A stretch of 64,000 nucleotides of DNA from Gottfriedia luciferensis (GTDB taxonomy: Bacteria; Bacillota; Bacilli; Bacillales; Bacillaceae_G). The stretch lies in NCBI RefSeq assembly GCF_001712755.1, contig NZ_MDKC01000037.1:1-64000 (forward strand), written 5' to 3'. Under the pieces are notes generated by a model. It was given only the letters and a program-made list of their open reading frames with translations. It was not told the DNA's origin and did not search any database. Within the stretch, counting starts at the first letter, position 1; every line of letters begins with the position of its first letter. Below, piece by piece: positions 1 through 9,076 of this stretch. Made by a program: the position numbers and the translations under genes.

Positions 1-107
1 GTGCTCGACTCCTATGGGATAAGCGGGAAGGCTGAGACCCCGCAGGCTTGCCGAGGAGGCTCAGGTCTCGCCCCATGGAAAGCGAGCATCCTGTAGTGGA
101 AATCAAC
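1..107. repeat. Dispersed imperfect inverted-repeat element (copy 1, cut by window edge)
   Basis: GC-richer than its surroundings, with the arms TGCTCGACTCC and AGCGAGCATCC near its two sides and ending in ATCAAC. It is the reverse complement, with a few differences, of the element at 45212-45336. Elements of this look (a roughly 110-130 bp palindrome with gagacc/ggtctc-type arms) are common between genes in Bacillaceae. No transposase is attached. The left end lies outside the window. Confidence 0.75.
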
Positions 108-170
108 ATCACTCTACTCCTTTTACGAAAATTTGGTAATTTAATTGACAAGGTTGTTTTTCGACAGCGT

Positions 171-205
171 AAAAACGTCGGGTCCAATGATCCGACGTTT
201 TCTAT
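171..205 (-). terminator. Intrinsic terminator of the subtilase gene
   Basis: A 10-bp perfect stem (AAAACGTCGG at 172-181 pairing CCGACGTTTT at 192-201) lies just past the minus-strand stop at 222. Both flanks are A/T-rich, so it may act in both directions. Confidence 0.8.
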
Positions 206-221
206 TATTCTATTAAATTGT

Positions 222-3200
222 TTATTGAATGTTTAAATCCTTCAAAATGTCTGTTAAAGTTTCACCTTTAATTTTCGTTTTACCTTTAGGAACGTCTTGG
301 ACATCAGGGTTTGGTGTTAAATAATTCTTTTGAACAAAACTCATATCCTTTGCGTCAACAATCCCATCGAAATTAATATCGGCTGCACGCTTGTTAGTGC
401 CCCAGTATGTTTTAATATAATCAGCATCTAACAGGTCGATTACGTCATCGTTATTTACATCTCCACCCATTACTGGAGCATATAAAATGTAGGACAGTCT
501 ACCAACAACATCACCTTTCGTCACATCATACAAATCATTAACTGTTACATGACGGTCGAAATGTCCTGGAATTTTAACTGTTAAATCATAATCTTCATTT
601 GTAGCTGGAAGATTTTTAACAAAGTATCGTGCACTACTGTTAAATTCTCCAGTATAAGTCTTTCCGTTTTTTGAAACTAATTTTAAACTCATGCCAGCTT
701 TAGAAAAATCTTTGTTGTAGTCTAACCAAATACCCCAGTTATCTAAAAATCCATCTGCAAGTATACCGCCTTCAAGTTGAGAGTAAGTTGGTACGATATT
801 TATTCCTTGACCAAAGCCTTGAATTGCCGTAGGTGCTTGATTTAAGGAGAATGCAGTAGATTTTGTGAGATCAATAGTTTGAATCCATTTAATATATGTG
901 CTTGGTTTTTCTTTTACTTTAAAAGTAATATCGATTAATGGCATGTTCGTTTGGATTGGCTGAATTGAGTCTCCTGATAATTGAGTGTTAAGTGTAATTT
1001 TACTTGCGGTCTGCTCAATGATTTTAAGATCGGCATTTAAGCCATGTGACTTAGCATAAGAAACATAATCCTTATTTAATGATACATTTGCAACGTCGTA
1101 TGCTGTTGAAGGGAATGTTAATGTAAATTCTCCACCTGTTAAATCTTTAACATTATTTGCACTTAGTGATAGCGTTACATTTTCACCATATTTCACATCA
1201 TTTTTGTTTGCGACTAGTTTTGCATATGGTAGTCCTTTTTTAACAAGTGTGTATGAGAAATCAGGGTGATCCTGCATTCCGTTTCCTGCGTAGTCATAGG
1301 TGTCAAGACTAATTTTTGTTACATCTTTACCGTCTAATAGATTAGTTTTAAATTCAAAGTCACCATTCTTTTCAATTTTTAAAGGTGTTGATGAGAATTT
1401 TGTTTTATTAATTAAGTTAACCATGTTGGAAGACTGATCCCATTTAAATCCATTTTGATTCATGATATCTACTTGTTGGTCATATATGTTACCTTTTACA
1501 GTCATACCATCTGGAGTTATTTCATAAACTCCACCTGGTTGCTGCATTTTTACGATTGGGTTAGTATTTTCAATATAAAATACATCAGACTTTTTAAATG
1601 TTTTACCTTCTCTGTTTGTAGCGATTAGTTCTAATTCATATTTTCCTGGAGGAGCAAGCCTTTTTGAATATGAAATTGGATGATCCTTATGACCCGTAAA
1701 TGCACTATAAAGTCCATTAAATCCGTATTCAGTTTCAAACATACTATCTTCAGTGAAAAGACCCTCATATGAATCAACAAGTCCTAGCTCTTTTCCTGTT
1801 TTCGCATCTTTTAAAACCAGATCTACAGTTTCCATTGGACTATTAAGGGAGAATTGAATGGCTGTTCCGGATGGGAAACTATGATTTAAATCACGTCGTG
1901 TTGTAAAGGCGTCTTCATAAGCATTAATTGAATTAATGCCTTCTTGTAAATGCTTGAAACCAAACGGTATTTGGTAAACTTCATCAGGATTGCTATTGCT
2001 TGTAATATAAATATAGCCTTCGTAGATACCAAATTCAGCAGTATCAGGAATATGAATTGTTGGTTTGATTTTTATTGTTTTATTGGCATTCAGTGTCACC
2101 GTATCTGGAACATCTAATGTAATATTGTTAGCTGAAGCATCTTTAGCTCCTTTTACATTTTGATTAAACTTAACTTGAACATTAAATGTTTTCTTTTTGT
2201 TACTTGTATTTGAAATAGAAACTACTCGAGAGTCTGTTTTTTCCTTACCTGCAGTAACTTGTGGTCCGAAGCTTAATGCTCCTGTAACGTCTGGTATAGT
2301 TATATCTTGACCATCTTTTGTGCTGATCGTTTTATCTAGTACCTTGATATGCAAGTCAGAATGAACTGCTTCATAAACATCAATTCTTCCTGCACCTACT
2401 TCAAATACACTATAATCTTTTTGTAGTTTATCGGCTGTATTCATTAAAGCTGCTTTTACATCTTCTGGTTTGTATTCTGGATGTTTTTGTAAAAGAAGGG
2501 CAGCAGCTCCAGCAACGTGAGGAGTAGCCATTGATGTTCCAGATGCACTCATATATGCGTTCGTATAATCAGTCAGATGATTTGGTCCGTTTTGATAAGC
2601 AGGTACACTTGAAAATACAGCAACTCCTGGTGCAGTAACTTCTGGTTTAATATCATAAAATCTATTTGAAGGACCACGTGAACTAAAATCAGCTAATGTA
2701 TCTCCACTAGTTTTCATTTCACCAATTGAGTTTAAAGTGAAGGTCGCATTACCTTGATTTACTTTATCTACAACTTTTAATCCTTGTTCGTTTGTCATTG
2801 TAAATGAAGGGATAAAGTCAAATCCGTTTCCAAGATAATGAGGAATTTGGCCTTCTGTTGGGTTATTATTGTACATTAAAACTGCTTTTGCACCATGTTT
2901 CTTTGCTAGCATTACTTTTTCATTTAAGCTAAGGATTCCACGCTCAATTAGAGCGATTTTACCATTTACATCTTTGCCACTATAATCACTTTCGCTATTT
3001 CCTAGACCGACAAACACGATTGGTAGAGTTTGATTTTTAAGAGTATTTAAATCATCATCGTAACTCTTTGCAAGTAGTTTTAAATTTGATAAGGAAAGAT
3101 TATCATTTGAACTAACTGTGCCAGTAGCTGTAGGGATCGTCATTGAAAAATCACTTGCACCAACTGTTAAAGCTAGAGGAGAAGTACCAGGTGAACCAAG

Positions 3201-4358
3201 TGAATACAAATCACTACCAGAGTTACCAGCTGCTATAACAGCAGTCGTTCCAGCTAAAACTGCATTATTGATTGCGATTGCATTTGGATCAAGAGGGTCG
3301 TTATAATTTGAACCTAAAGATAGATTAATAACATCCATTCCGTCTGCTACTGCTTTATCGATTCCAGCGATGATGTTACTTGAGGATCCTGATCCATATG
3401 GTCCAAGCACTTTGTATGCATATAGATCAACTCCAGGTGCAACGCCTGTAACTGCATAATCTGTTTTATTTTTACCTTGCCCCGCAATCGTTCCAGATAC
3501 ATGAGTTCCATGGGAAGTATAGTATGTAGATCCAGCTAACGCATTGATTTCAGGTTGTCCAGATTTTTTCCAATCGTCGTATGTTGTTTCCATTGGATCA
3601 GAATCGTTATTCACGAAATCATATCCACCTTTATAGACGTCTTTTAAATCTGGGTGATTATAATCTATCCCAGTATCAATTACAGCAACTTTAACACCTT
3701 TTCCAGTAATTCCTTCTTCGTGAAGTTTTGTTGCACCGATATTTTCAGTACTATCTTCTGCGGGAGAGTGACTACTTGACTCGTTTGCTTGAATCTCTGT
3801 AGGAGATGGATCATCTATTGTGATTACTTTATCTTCAAATATTGCTTTTACTTCATCCATCGCAAGAATAGTATGTACTTCATTACCTGGTACAGTCATT
3901 GCAACACCGTTAAAAGCTTGGCGGTACTCTTTGTGAATTTGCATAGTTGAGACGGCTTTTTTTGCTTGTCCAATTTTCTGTTTAAAATTTTGATGTGATT
4001 TTTCTACTTTATTTTTTGCCTCATCTAATGAGACTTCAATTCCGTTTTCTTCGTTTTTCTTAATATCCGTTTTAGCAGGGTCTTGGGCAAATTGAACAAT
4101 GATGCTTACTGGTTTATTACTCGTCGTATCAAGCTTAGGTGATAAATACTTTTCTTGATCGGCCGTTTCAACGCCGTTATGTACTCGATTTCGATCCTCT
4201 TTTGTTAAATTTTTTAAATACTGCTCTACGTTTGATCTGCCACCTTGAGAAGTAGAATTAACAGATGCAAAAGTATGACTAGAAAATAACAAACTAGCTG
4301 CAATAAAACTAGTAGATACAACCTTGAGTGGCATTACTAAAGTGCTTTTCAAATACAA
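222..4358 (-). CDS. Secreted S8 (subtilisin-type) serine protease with PA, Fn3-like, cohesin-like and dockerin modules
   Basis: A 1378-residue exported protease, likely acting outside the cell or at its surface. Order of parts: signal peptide (about 1-31, ending SSHTFA); I9-type propeptide (about 82-180); S8 catalytic domain with Asp228 (AVIDTGID), His283 (SHGTHVSG), oxyanion Asn379 (AAGNSGS) and Ser609 (SGTSMATPHVAG). A PA insert sits at about 440-545. After the catalytic domain comes an Fn3-type region as in lactocepin/C5a-peptidase-like enzymes, then a cohesin-like beta domain (about 1045-1160) and a type I dockerin (about 1298-1347) with two calcium-loop repeats (GDVNNDDVID, ADINFDGIVD). 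There is no LPxTG motif. The start is TTG. A GGGG-rich ribosome site fits either the TTG at 4358 or the in-frame TTG at 4352, which would give a signal beginning MKSTLV. The gene appears monocistronic and is divergent from the first ger operon. The family call is secure; the substrate is unknown. Confidence 0.93.
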   Translation of the reverse strand: MYLKSTLVMPLKVVSTSFIAASLLFSSHTFASVNSTSQGGRSNVEQYLKNLTKEDRNRVHNGVETADQEKYLSPKLDTTSNKPVSIIVQFAQDPAKTDIKKNEENGIEVSLDEAKNKVEKSHQNFKQKIGQAKKAVSTMQIHKEYRQAFNGVAMTVPGNEVHTILAMDEVKAIFEDKVITIDDPSPTEIQANESSSHSPAEDSTENIGATKLHEEGITGKGVKVAVIDTGIDYNHPDLKDVYKGGYDFVNNDSDPMETTYDDWKKSGQPEINALAGSTYYTSHGTHVSGTIAGQGKNKTDYAVTGVAPGVDLYAYKVLGPYGSGSSSNIIAGIDKAVADGMDVINLSLGSNYNDPLDPNAIAINNAVLAGTTAVIAAGNSGSDLYSLGSPGTSPLALTVGASDFSMTIPTATGTVSSNDNLSLSNLKLLAKSYDDDLNTLKNQTLPIVFVGLGNSESDYSGKDVNGKIALIERGILSLNEKVMLAKKHGAKAVLMYNNNPTEGQIPHYLGNGFDFIPSFTMTNEQGLKVVDKVNQGNATFTLNSIGEMKTSGDTLADFSSRGPSNRFYDIKPEVTAPGVAVFSSVPAYQNGPNHLTDYTNAYMSASGTSMATPHVAGAAALLLQKHPEYKPEDVKAALMNTADKLQKDYSVFEVGAGRIDVYEAVHSDLHIKVLDKTISTKDGQDITIPDVTGALSFGPQVTAGKEKTDSRVVSISNTSNKKKTFNVQVKFNQNVKGAKDASANNITLDVPDTVTLNANKTIKIKPTIHIPDTAEFGIYEGYIYITSNSNPDEVYQIPFGFKHLQEGINSINAYEDAFTTRRDLNHSFPSGTAIQFSLNSPMETVDLVLKDAKTGKELGLVDSYEGLFTEDSMFETEYGFNGLYSAFTGHKDHPISYSKRLAPPGKYELELIATNREGKTFKKSDVFYIENTNPIVKMQQPGGVYEITPDGMTVKGNIYDQQVDIMNQNGFKWDQSSNMVNLINKTKFSSTPLKIEKNGDFEFKTNLLDGKDVTKISLDTYDYAGNGMQDHPDFSYTLVKKGLPYAKLVANKNDVKYGENVTLSLSANNVKDLTGGEFTLTFPSTAYDVANVSLNKDYVSYAKSHGLNADLKIIEQTASKITLNTQLSGDSIQPIQTNMPLIDITFKVKEKPSTYIKWIQTIDLTKSTAFSLNQAPTAIQGFGQGINIVPTYSQLEGGILADGFLDNWGIWLDYNKDFSKAGMSLKLVSKNGKTYTGEFNSSARYFVKNLPATNEDYDLTVKIPGHFDRHVTVNDLYDVTKGDVVGRLSYILYAPVMGGDVNNDDVIDLLDADYIKTYWGTNKRAADINFDGIVDAKDMSFVQKNYLTPNPDVQDVPKGKTKIKGETLTDILKDLNIQ

Positions 4359-4695
4359 TACACCCCTTCAATTTTATGTTAAGGAATTAACCTTATAGTC
4401 TGATTATTAAGAAAACTTAATAACCAGTCAATTGGGTTATTTATTCCTTATAAAATCAACGTTTTTCTCAATTAAGGATATAAATCTTTCAAAACTCATA
4501 AGAAAATTGTTCAAAAAAGCCAGAAAACATAATAAAAAAATGAATTTTGTCGAGTTTAAACGTTTCCTATTGAACGAAGTATGTGATTTTTCACGTTAAT
4601 GATTTAATGATTTTTAGAAAATGGTAATAAATAGCATAATTTTTCTACATTTAACAAATTTTAAATAGTAATAAATAAATTGATAGGTGATTGAT
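4359..4695. other. Divergent intergenic region, protease / ger operon 1
   Basis: AT-rich, with no gene. It must hold promoters for both directions. For the ger operon, CATAATT near 4635 loosely resembles a sporulation-sigma -10, but I see no convincing -35. No hairpin terminator is present. Confidence 0.5.
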
Positions 4696-6261
4696 ATGCG
4701 ATTGGGTTATCCAAAGAGAAGTAGGCAATCAAAGGAAGTTAAAGCTCCAGTTGTTTTATCATCCGATTTACATAAAAATTTACAAAATATAAATCATGAA
4801 TTGCAGTATTGTGCAGATTTAATCGTTAGAGAATTTGAGGTTGGAGAAACCAAAAAAAGAAAAATGGCACTAGTACATCTTCAAGGTATTTCAAATGGTG
4901 ACACAATCAGTCAATTTATCGTTGATCCAATTCTACATAAATGGAAAAACATGATATTAGATAATTTAAGCGAAATTAATTTCTTCAATGAAATGAAAGA
5001 TAATACGTTTGATGTTCCACAAGTTAAAACTGAAAATGAATGGAATAACATAATGATGGCAGTTTTAAATGGAGATACAGCAATATTTATTGATAATCAA
5101 CTAAAAGTATTGCTGATTGATACGAAAAGTGGACAATTTCGTTCCGTTTCAGAGTCAACTGGACAAACGATTATTCGTGGTCCTAAAGATAGTTTTACTG
5201 AATCAATTGCTACTAATATGTCACTTCTACGTTACCGACTTCGAAGTGCTCAATTTAAAATGGAAATGATTAAAGTTGGTGATGTTACGAATACGAGTGT
5301 AGTAATCTCTTATCTTGATGACAAGGTTGATCAAGATATTTTACATACTATAAAAGAAAAACTAAAGAATGCTAAAGTTAATGGAGTTTTAGAATCAATA
5401 AATATAGAATATCTTATTGAATCAAAACCCTTAAGTCCATTTCCAACTGTCTTGGACAGTGAAAGACCTGATGTAATTGCCGCAAATTTATTAGAAGGTA
5501 GAATTGGAATTATTGTAGATGGTAGTCCAATGGGGCTAGTACTTCCAGCAACCTTACCTATGTTTTTCCAATCGCCTGATGATTATAATCAACGATATAT
5601 TGTTGGAACCTTTTTAAGATTTTTGAGATTTACAGCATTTTTTACATCATTATTAGTTTCAGCATTATATCTTGCATTAATTACACACCATCGTTCGATG
5701 ATCCCAACACCGTTATTAGTTAGTCTTGCAGCTCAAAGAGAAAGTGTACCGTTTCCTGCGATCGTTGAGTTATTGCTAATGGAATTTGCTTTTGAAATCA
5801 TTAGGGAAGCTAGTATTCGTAGCCCAAGGGTTCTTGCATCAACTGTATCAATAGTTGGTGCACTTGTAATAGGGCAAGCTGTTGTACAAGCGGGAATTAT
5901 ATCTACTGCAATGATTATCTTTGTCTCAATTACTGGTATTTCAAGTTTTACTCTTCCTTATTATAGTGTTGCTGCATCTGCAAGACTACTGAGATATTTA
6001 TTTATTTTAAGTGCAGGAATTGCTGGGTTGTATGGAATTGCATTAATGTTTTTATTTTGGCTAGTTCATTTAAATACACTGGATTCATTTGGAGTGCCAT
6101 ATTTAATGCCAGTATCCCCATTATCAATTAGAGATAATGAAGATAATTTTATCCGTCTACCTTGGAAAAATTTAAAGACTTCAAGTAAAGATTTTGTCCC
6201 AGAATCAACAAGGATGAGAAAACAACAAAAAAATAAAAACGGTGAAGACAATGAATCGTAA
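4696..6261 (+). CDS. Spore germinant receptor A subunit (GerA/GerKA family)
   Basis: Membrane subunit of a nutrient germinant receptor in the spore inner membrane. The N-terminal half (about 1-285) is soluble. It is followed by the family signature around PFPTVLDSERPD, the segment LLEGRIGIIVDGSP, and four to five hydrophobic segments (roughly 315-465) ending in a basic tail. Length (521 aa) is normal for the family. I place the start at ATG 4696 because GGTGA sits 7 nt upstream; an in-frame GTG at 4687 would overlap that site. It is first in an A-C-B operon, the order known for gerK, and overlaps the next gene by 11 bp. Expression in the forespore under sigma G is expected from the family but not proven here. 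Confidence 0.93.
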   Translation: MRLGYPKRSRQSKEVKAPVVLSSDLHKNLQNINHELQYCADLIVREFEVGETKKRKMALVHLQGISNGDTISQFIVDPILHKWKNMILDNLSEINFFNEMKDNTFDVPQVKTENEWNNIMMAVLNGDTAIFIDNQLKVLLIDTKSGQFRSVSESTGQTIIRGPKDSFTESIATNMSLLRYRLRSAQFKMEMIKVGDVTNTSVVISYLDDKVDQDILHTIKEKLKNAKVNGVLESINIEYLIESKPLSPFPTVLDSERPDVIAANLLEGRIGIIVDGSPMGLVLPATLPMFFQSPDDYNQRYIVGTFLRFLRFTAFFTSLLVSALYLALITHHRSMIPTPLLVSLAAQRESVPFPAIVELLLMEFAFEIIREASIRSPRVLASTVSIVGALVIGQAVVQAGIISTAMIIFVSITGISSFTLPYYSVAASARLLRYLFILSAGIAGLYGIALMFLFWLVHLNTLDSFGVPYLMPVSPLSIRDNEDNFIRLPWKNLKTSSKDFVPESTRMRKQQKNKNGEDNES

Positions 6262-7444
6262 TCTTAAATTAAAGTTAATAATATCCGTTTTTTTGCTACT
6301 ATCAGGCTGTAGTAATTATATGGAGTTAAATAAAATTTCATTTATTACGGGATTAGGTGTCGATTGGACTGACAAATCTAATTTTAAAGTTACTTTACAA
6401 GTCATTAATCCAACTGATTTAGCTACAGGTCAAAATGGTGGTGGCAATTCTTCACCAGTCATTCTTTATACAAGTACTGGGAAAACATTATCAGAAGCAA
6501 TTAGAGAAGCAGGAAAAAAAATAACGAAGAACAAAGACTTTACTCATGTTGGATTAACTGTAATAGGTGAGAATGCAGCAAAGCATGGTATAGAAGAAAT
6601 AGTAGACGCTATTATTCGGGAACCAAGAGTCTCTGCTTTTATGTCTGTTCTTGTAGCTAAAAATTCAACAGCCGAACAGATCTTAAATACAATGACACCT
6701 ATTAATAAAGTTTCATCAGCAGAAATGGTTTCAAAAATCCAAAGCGTTAATTTTTCATTAGGTGAAAGTGTCAATCCAAATGTATTTGAATTAGGTGAAG
6801 ATCTGACCTATTCAGGGAAAGAGATTGCGATTAGTGGAGTTGAAATTGTTAACGAAAATAAAGAAAAAAATACGTTATCAAATTTACAAACGATGGAACC
6901 AGCCGAAACTAAAATTGATGACTTAGCATTATTTCGAGGTAGTAAACTAGTTGGTTGGATTTCTGGACGTGATGTAAGAGGAATTTTAATGGTATTGGAT
7001 AAAATTCAACAAACGAATTTTGCCATACCTTGCGGAATTAATAAATATAGCTCTCTTCGGTTACATGCTCAAAAAATAAAATCAGATGTGAAAGTTAAGG
7101 GAAATATCCCGATTATTAACATTGATAATACGCTCCTAACATTACTTGATGAAACTGGTTGTTCAATCAATATTGAAAGCGTTCAAGATTTAATAAAGAT
7201 TGAAAAACAAGCTGCAAAAGTAGTTAAGCACCAAATTGAGCATAGTATTAAATCTGCTCAAAACTATAAGAGTGATGTCTTTGGATTCGGTGATATGATT
7301 CATACACATAATCCAAAAAAATGGCAAAAGATGAAAAGTAATTGGGCAGAAGATTTTGCAAATGCAAAAGTAAATGTGAAAACGACGGTCATAATTAAGC
7401 GAAGTGGATTACTAGGAGATCCTGTTATCATGGAGAAGAAATAA
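6251..7444 (+). CDS. Spore germinant receptor C subunit, lipoprotein (GerC family)
   Basis: Lipid-anchored C subunit of the same receptor. The N-terminus is a lipoprotein signal ending in the lipobox LLSGC, followed at once by NYMELNKISFITGLGVDW, the usual GerC opening. The C-terminal region (VFGFGDMIHTHNPKKWQKM and KVNVKTTVIIKRSGLLG) is also typical. The start is ATG 6251, with GGTGA 5 nt upstream and inside the end of the A gene, so translation is probably coupled; an in-frame GTG at 6242 is less likely. Length is about 397 aa. Only 9 bp separate it from the permease gene. The receptor's ligand cannot be read from sequence. Confidence 0.92.
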   Translation: MNRNLKLKLIISVFLLLSGCSNYMELNKISFITGLGVDWTDKSNFKVTLQVINPTDLATGQNGGGNSSPVILYTSTGKTLSEAIREAGKKITKNKDFTHVGLTVIGENAAKHGIEEIVDAIIREPRVSAFMSVLVAKNSTAEQILNTMTPINKVSSAEMVSKIQSVNFSLGESVNPNVFELGEDLTYSGKEIAISGVEIVNENKEKNTLSNLQTMEPAETKIDDLALFRGSKLVGWISGRDVRGILMVLDKIQQTNFAIPCGINKYSSLRLHAQKIKSDVKVKGNIPIINIDNTLLTLLDETGCSINIESVQDLIKIEKQAAKVVKHQIEHSIKSAQNYKSDVFGFGDMIHTHNPKKWQKMKSNWAEDFANAKVNVKTTVIIKRSGLLGDPVIMEKK

Positions 7445-7453
7445 GGTGAAATA

Positions 7454-8551
7454 ATGCAAAATATGAGATTTAATTCAGAGCAGTTATTTAGTTTATTGGC
7501 AATTTATTTAATAGGAAGTGCTGTTGCAGTTGACCCTGCACAAAAAGTTGGAAGGGATGCCTGGCTAGCAATTTTAATTAGCCTTGTTGGTGGATTACTC
7601 TTATTAAGTTTATATTTAGGAATATATAAAAATAACCCGTCTAACTCATTAATCAAGTCCTTACAAAAAGCATGGGGAAAATATTTAGGCGGCTTAGTTG
7701 GAATATTATATGTTGTTTATTGTATTTATATTGCATCAAGGGTTATGAGAGATTTTGCCGAGCTTATTTTAACGATTGCATTAGATAATACAGGTTTATT
7801 CACAATTTCAATGTTAATGTTGTTTCTTATGATTTATACGGTAATGAAAGGATTTACGAGCTTTGCTAGGACGGTTTGGATTTGTTTTCTATTAAGTGGA
7901 ATTATCGTTTTTATTCTCATCTTTTCTCAATTATTAACTGGATTTTTAAATTTTTCTCATTTAAAACCTATCCTTGAATACGGATGGAAACCAGTTTTAA
8001 AATCAACATTTCCAACAACTATAACATTCCCATTTGGGGAGTCAATAATATTTTTATTGTTGCTACAACACTATGATCAACCAAAAAATGCATACAAAAT
8101 AAGCTATTTAGCAATGATTTATGCTGGGATCTTTCTAACAATATCGACGATTATACATATTGCAAATTTAGGTGAAATTATTTTTAAAGCTTCAACATTC
8201 CCGGTACTTTCAAGCGTATCATTAATTAACATAGGTGATTTTTTTACAAGATTAGAGTCTCTAGCGGTAATTGTTTTTGTTATTTTAGGTTTTATTAAAA
8301 TATCAATTTTATTTTTTGGAGCAGTAGTAGGGACTATGGAAATATTTAATTTAAAAGATGATTGGTTAATTACATTTTTAATAGGCATTATGATTATATT
8401 TTTCAGCATATTTACAACTGTTTCATACGCACAGCATGTTTATATAGGACTTGAATTAGTCCCTAAATATCTCCATGTACCGTTTCAAATTATATTGCCG
8501 CTTATCTTATTTGTAACATTAAAGATTCAAAATAAATTATCCCTTTCTTAG
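7454..8551 (+). CDS. Spore germinant receptor B subunit (GerB family permease)
   Basis: Integral membrane protein of the APC-like endospore-germination permease family, thought to bind the germinant. It has ten hydrophobic segments over 365 aa, with the family opening NSEQLFSLLAIYLIGSA and the mid segment FPFGESIIFLLLLQ. The ribosome site GGTGA lies 5 nt before ATG 7454. It is last of the A-C-B operon. Its 3' end overlaps the convergent small D-protein gene by 15 bp, and no terminator appears until 8824. Confidence 0.92.
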   Translation: MQNMRFNSEQLFSLLAIYLIGSAVAVDPAQKVGRDAWLAILISLVGGLLLLSLYLGIYKNNPSNSLIKSLQKAWGKYLGGLVGILYVVYCIYIASRVMRDFAELILTIALDNTGLFTISMLMLFLMIYTVMKGFTSFARTVWICFLLSGIIVFILIFSQLLTGFLNFSHLKPILEYGWKPVLKSTFPTTITFPFGESIIFLLLLQHYDQPKNAYKISYLAMIYAGIFLTISTIIHIANLGEIIFKASTFPVLSSVSLINIGDFFTRLESLAVIVFVILGFIKISILFFGAVVGTMEIFNLKDDWLITFLIGIMIIFFSIFTTVSYAQHVYIGLELVPKYLHVPFQIILPLILFVTLKIQNKLSLS

Positions 8552-8746
8552 TTTAAGAACCATAGTTAAACAAAAATAGAGAATGAAATAACCGACCATT
8601 ATTTTATCAAGAGTTAAAAAACCTACTTTATTATAAGAAAGGGCTAAAGTTAAATAATGTAAATCAAAACCTTGTAATAATGTAAGTATGTAAATGAACA
8701 GGAAACAAAAAAATGATAACAAAACAAAGATCAATATTTCTTTCAT
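8537..8746 (-). CDS. Small two-TM membrane protein, candidate germinant-receptor D protein
   Basis: A 69-residue protein with two hydrophobic helices (about 3-24 and 45-65) and little else. B. subtilis and B. megaterium carry small two-TM D proteins in or beside ger operons that modulate the cognate receptor; size, topology and position fit that class. The ATG at 8746 is chosen because AGGAG lies 8 nt upstream; the upstream in-frame GTG at 8755 overlaps the ribosome site. It is transcribed against the operon and overlaps the end of the B gene. The family match is by features, not by alignment. Confidence 0.7.
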   Translation of the reverse strand: MKEILIFVLLSFFCFLFIYILTLLQGFDLHYLTLALSYNKVGFLTLDKIMVGYFILYFCLTMVLKLRKG

Positions 8747-8823
8747 GCATAACACTCCTTTTAATGAGTATTATGAGGAATTTTAGGTTGTTTTACTCAT
8801 CTGATAAAGAAGTAAAAGGAAAG

Positions 8824-8867
8824 TCCTAAAGTGTAGTATTAGCTCATTACTCTTTAGGATTTTTTTA
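8824..8867 (+). terminator. Intrinsic terminator of ger operon 1
   Basis: TCCTAAAG (8824-8831) pairs with CTTTAGGA (8852-8859), followed by seven T. The T-run is on plus, so plus-strand transcription from the ger operon would cross the whole antisense D gene before stopping here. Confidence 0.8.
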
Positions 8868-9076
8868 ATTGCAAATAGGTTCATGTTTGTTTTTTTAATA
8901 AAAAAATTAATAGAAATTTTGTTGTATTTAATTTAAAGAGATTAAGTAAACTGTATAAAGTAATCTTAAAAGATTATTATTCTTACTTCCTAATTTAATT
9001 AGTAGATTAGCCGTCTCTAAACATGTACATATTCATAGATTAACAGTGGATAAGTATTATTTGGGAGGTATCATTT
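8868..9076 (+). promoter_or_regulatory. Upstream region of CotS-like gene with sporulation-type -10 candidate
   Basis: CATAGATTA at 9034-9042 matches the CATAnnnTA -10 of late mother-cell promoters (sigma K/E type). A start about 8 nt downstream would leave a short leader before GGGAGGT. I see no clear -35, so this is only a candidate. The rest is AT-rich with no other signal. Confidence 0.3.

Noticed and set aside
1-107. Insertion sequence end
   Set aside because: The element is short, palindromic and shared with a second intergenic copy, but neither has a transposase or clear target duplication.
48-236. 62-aa plus-strand open frame
   Set aside because: It runs through the palindromic element and the terminator hairpin and has no ribosome site.
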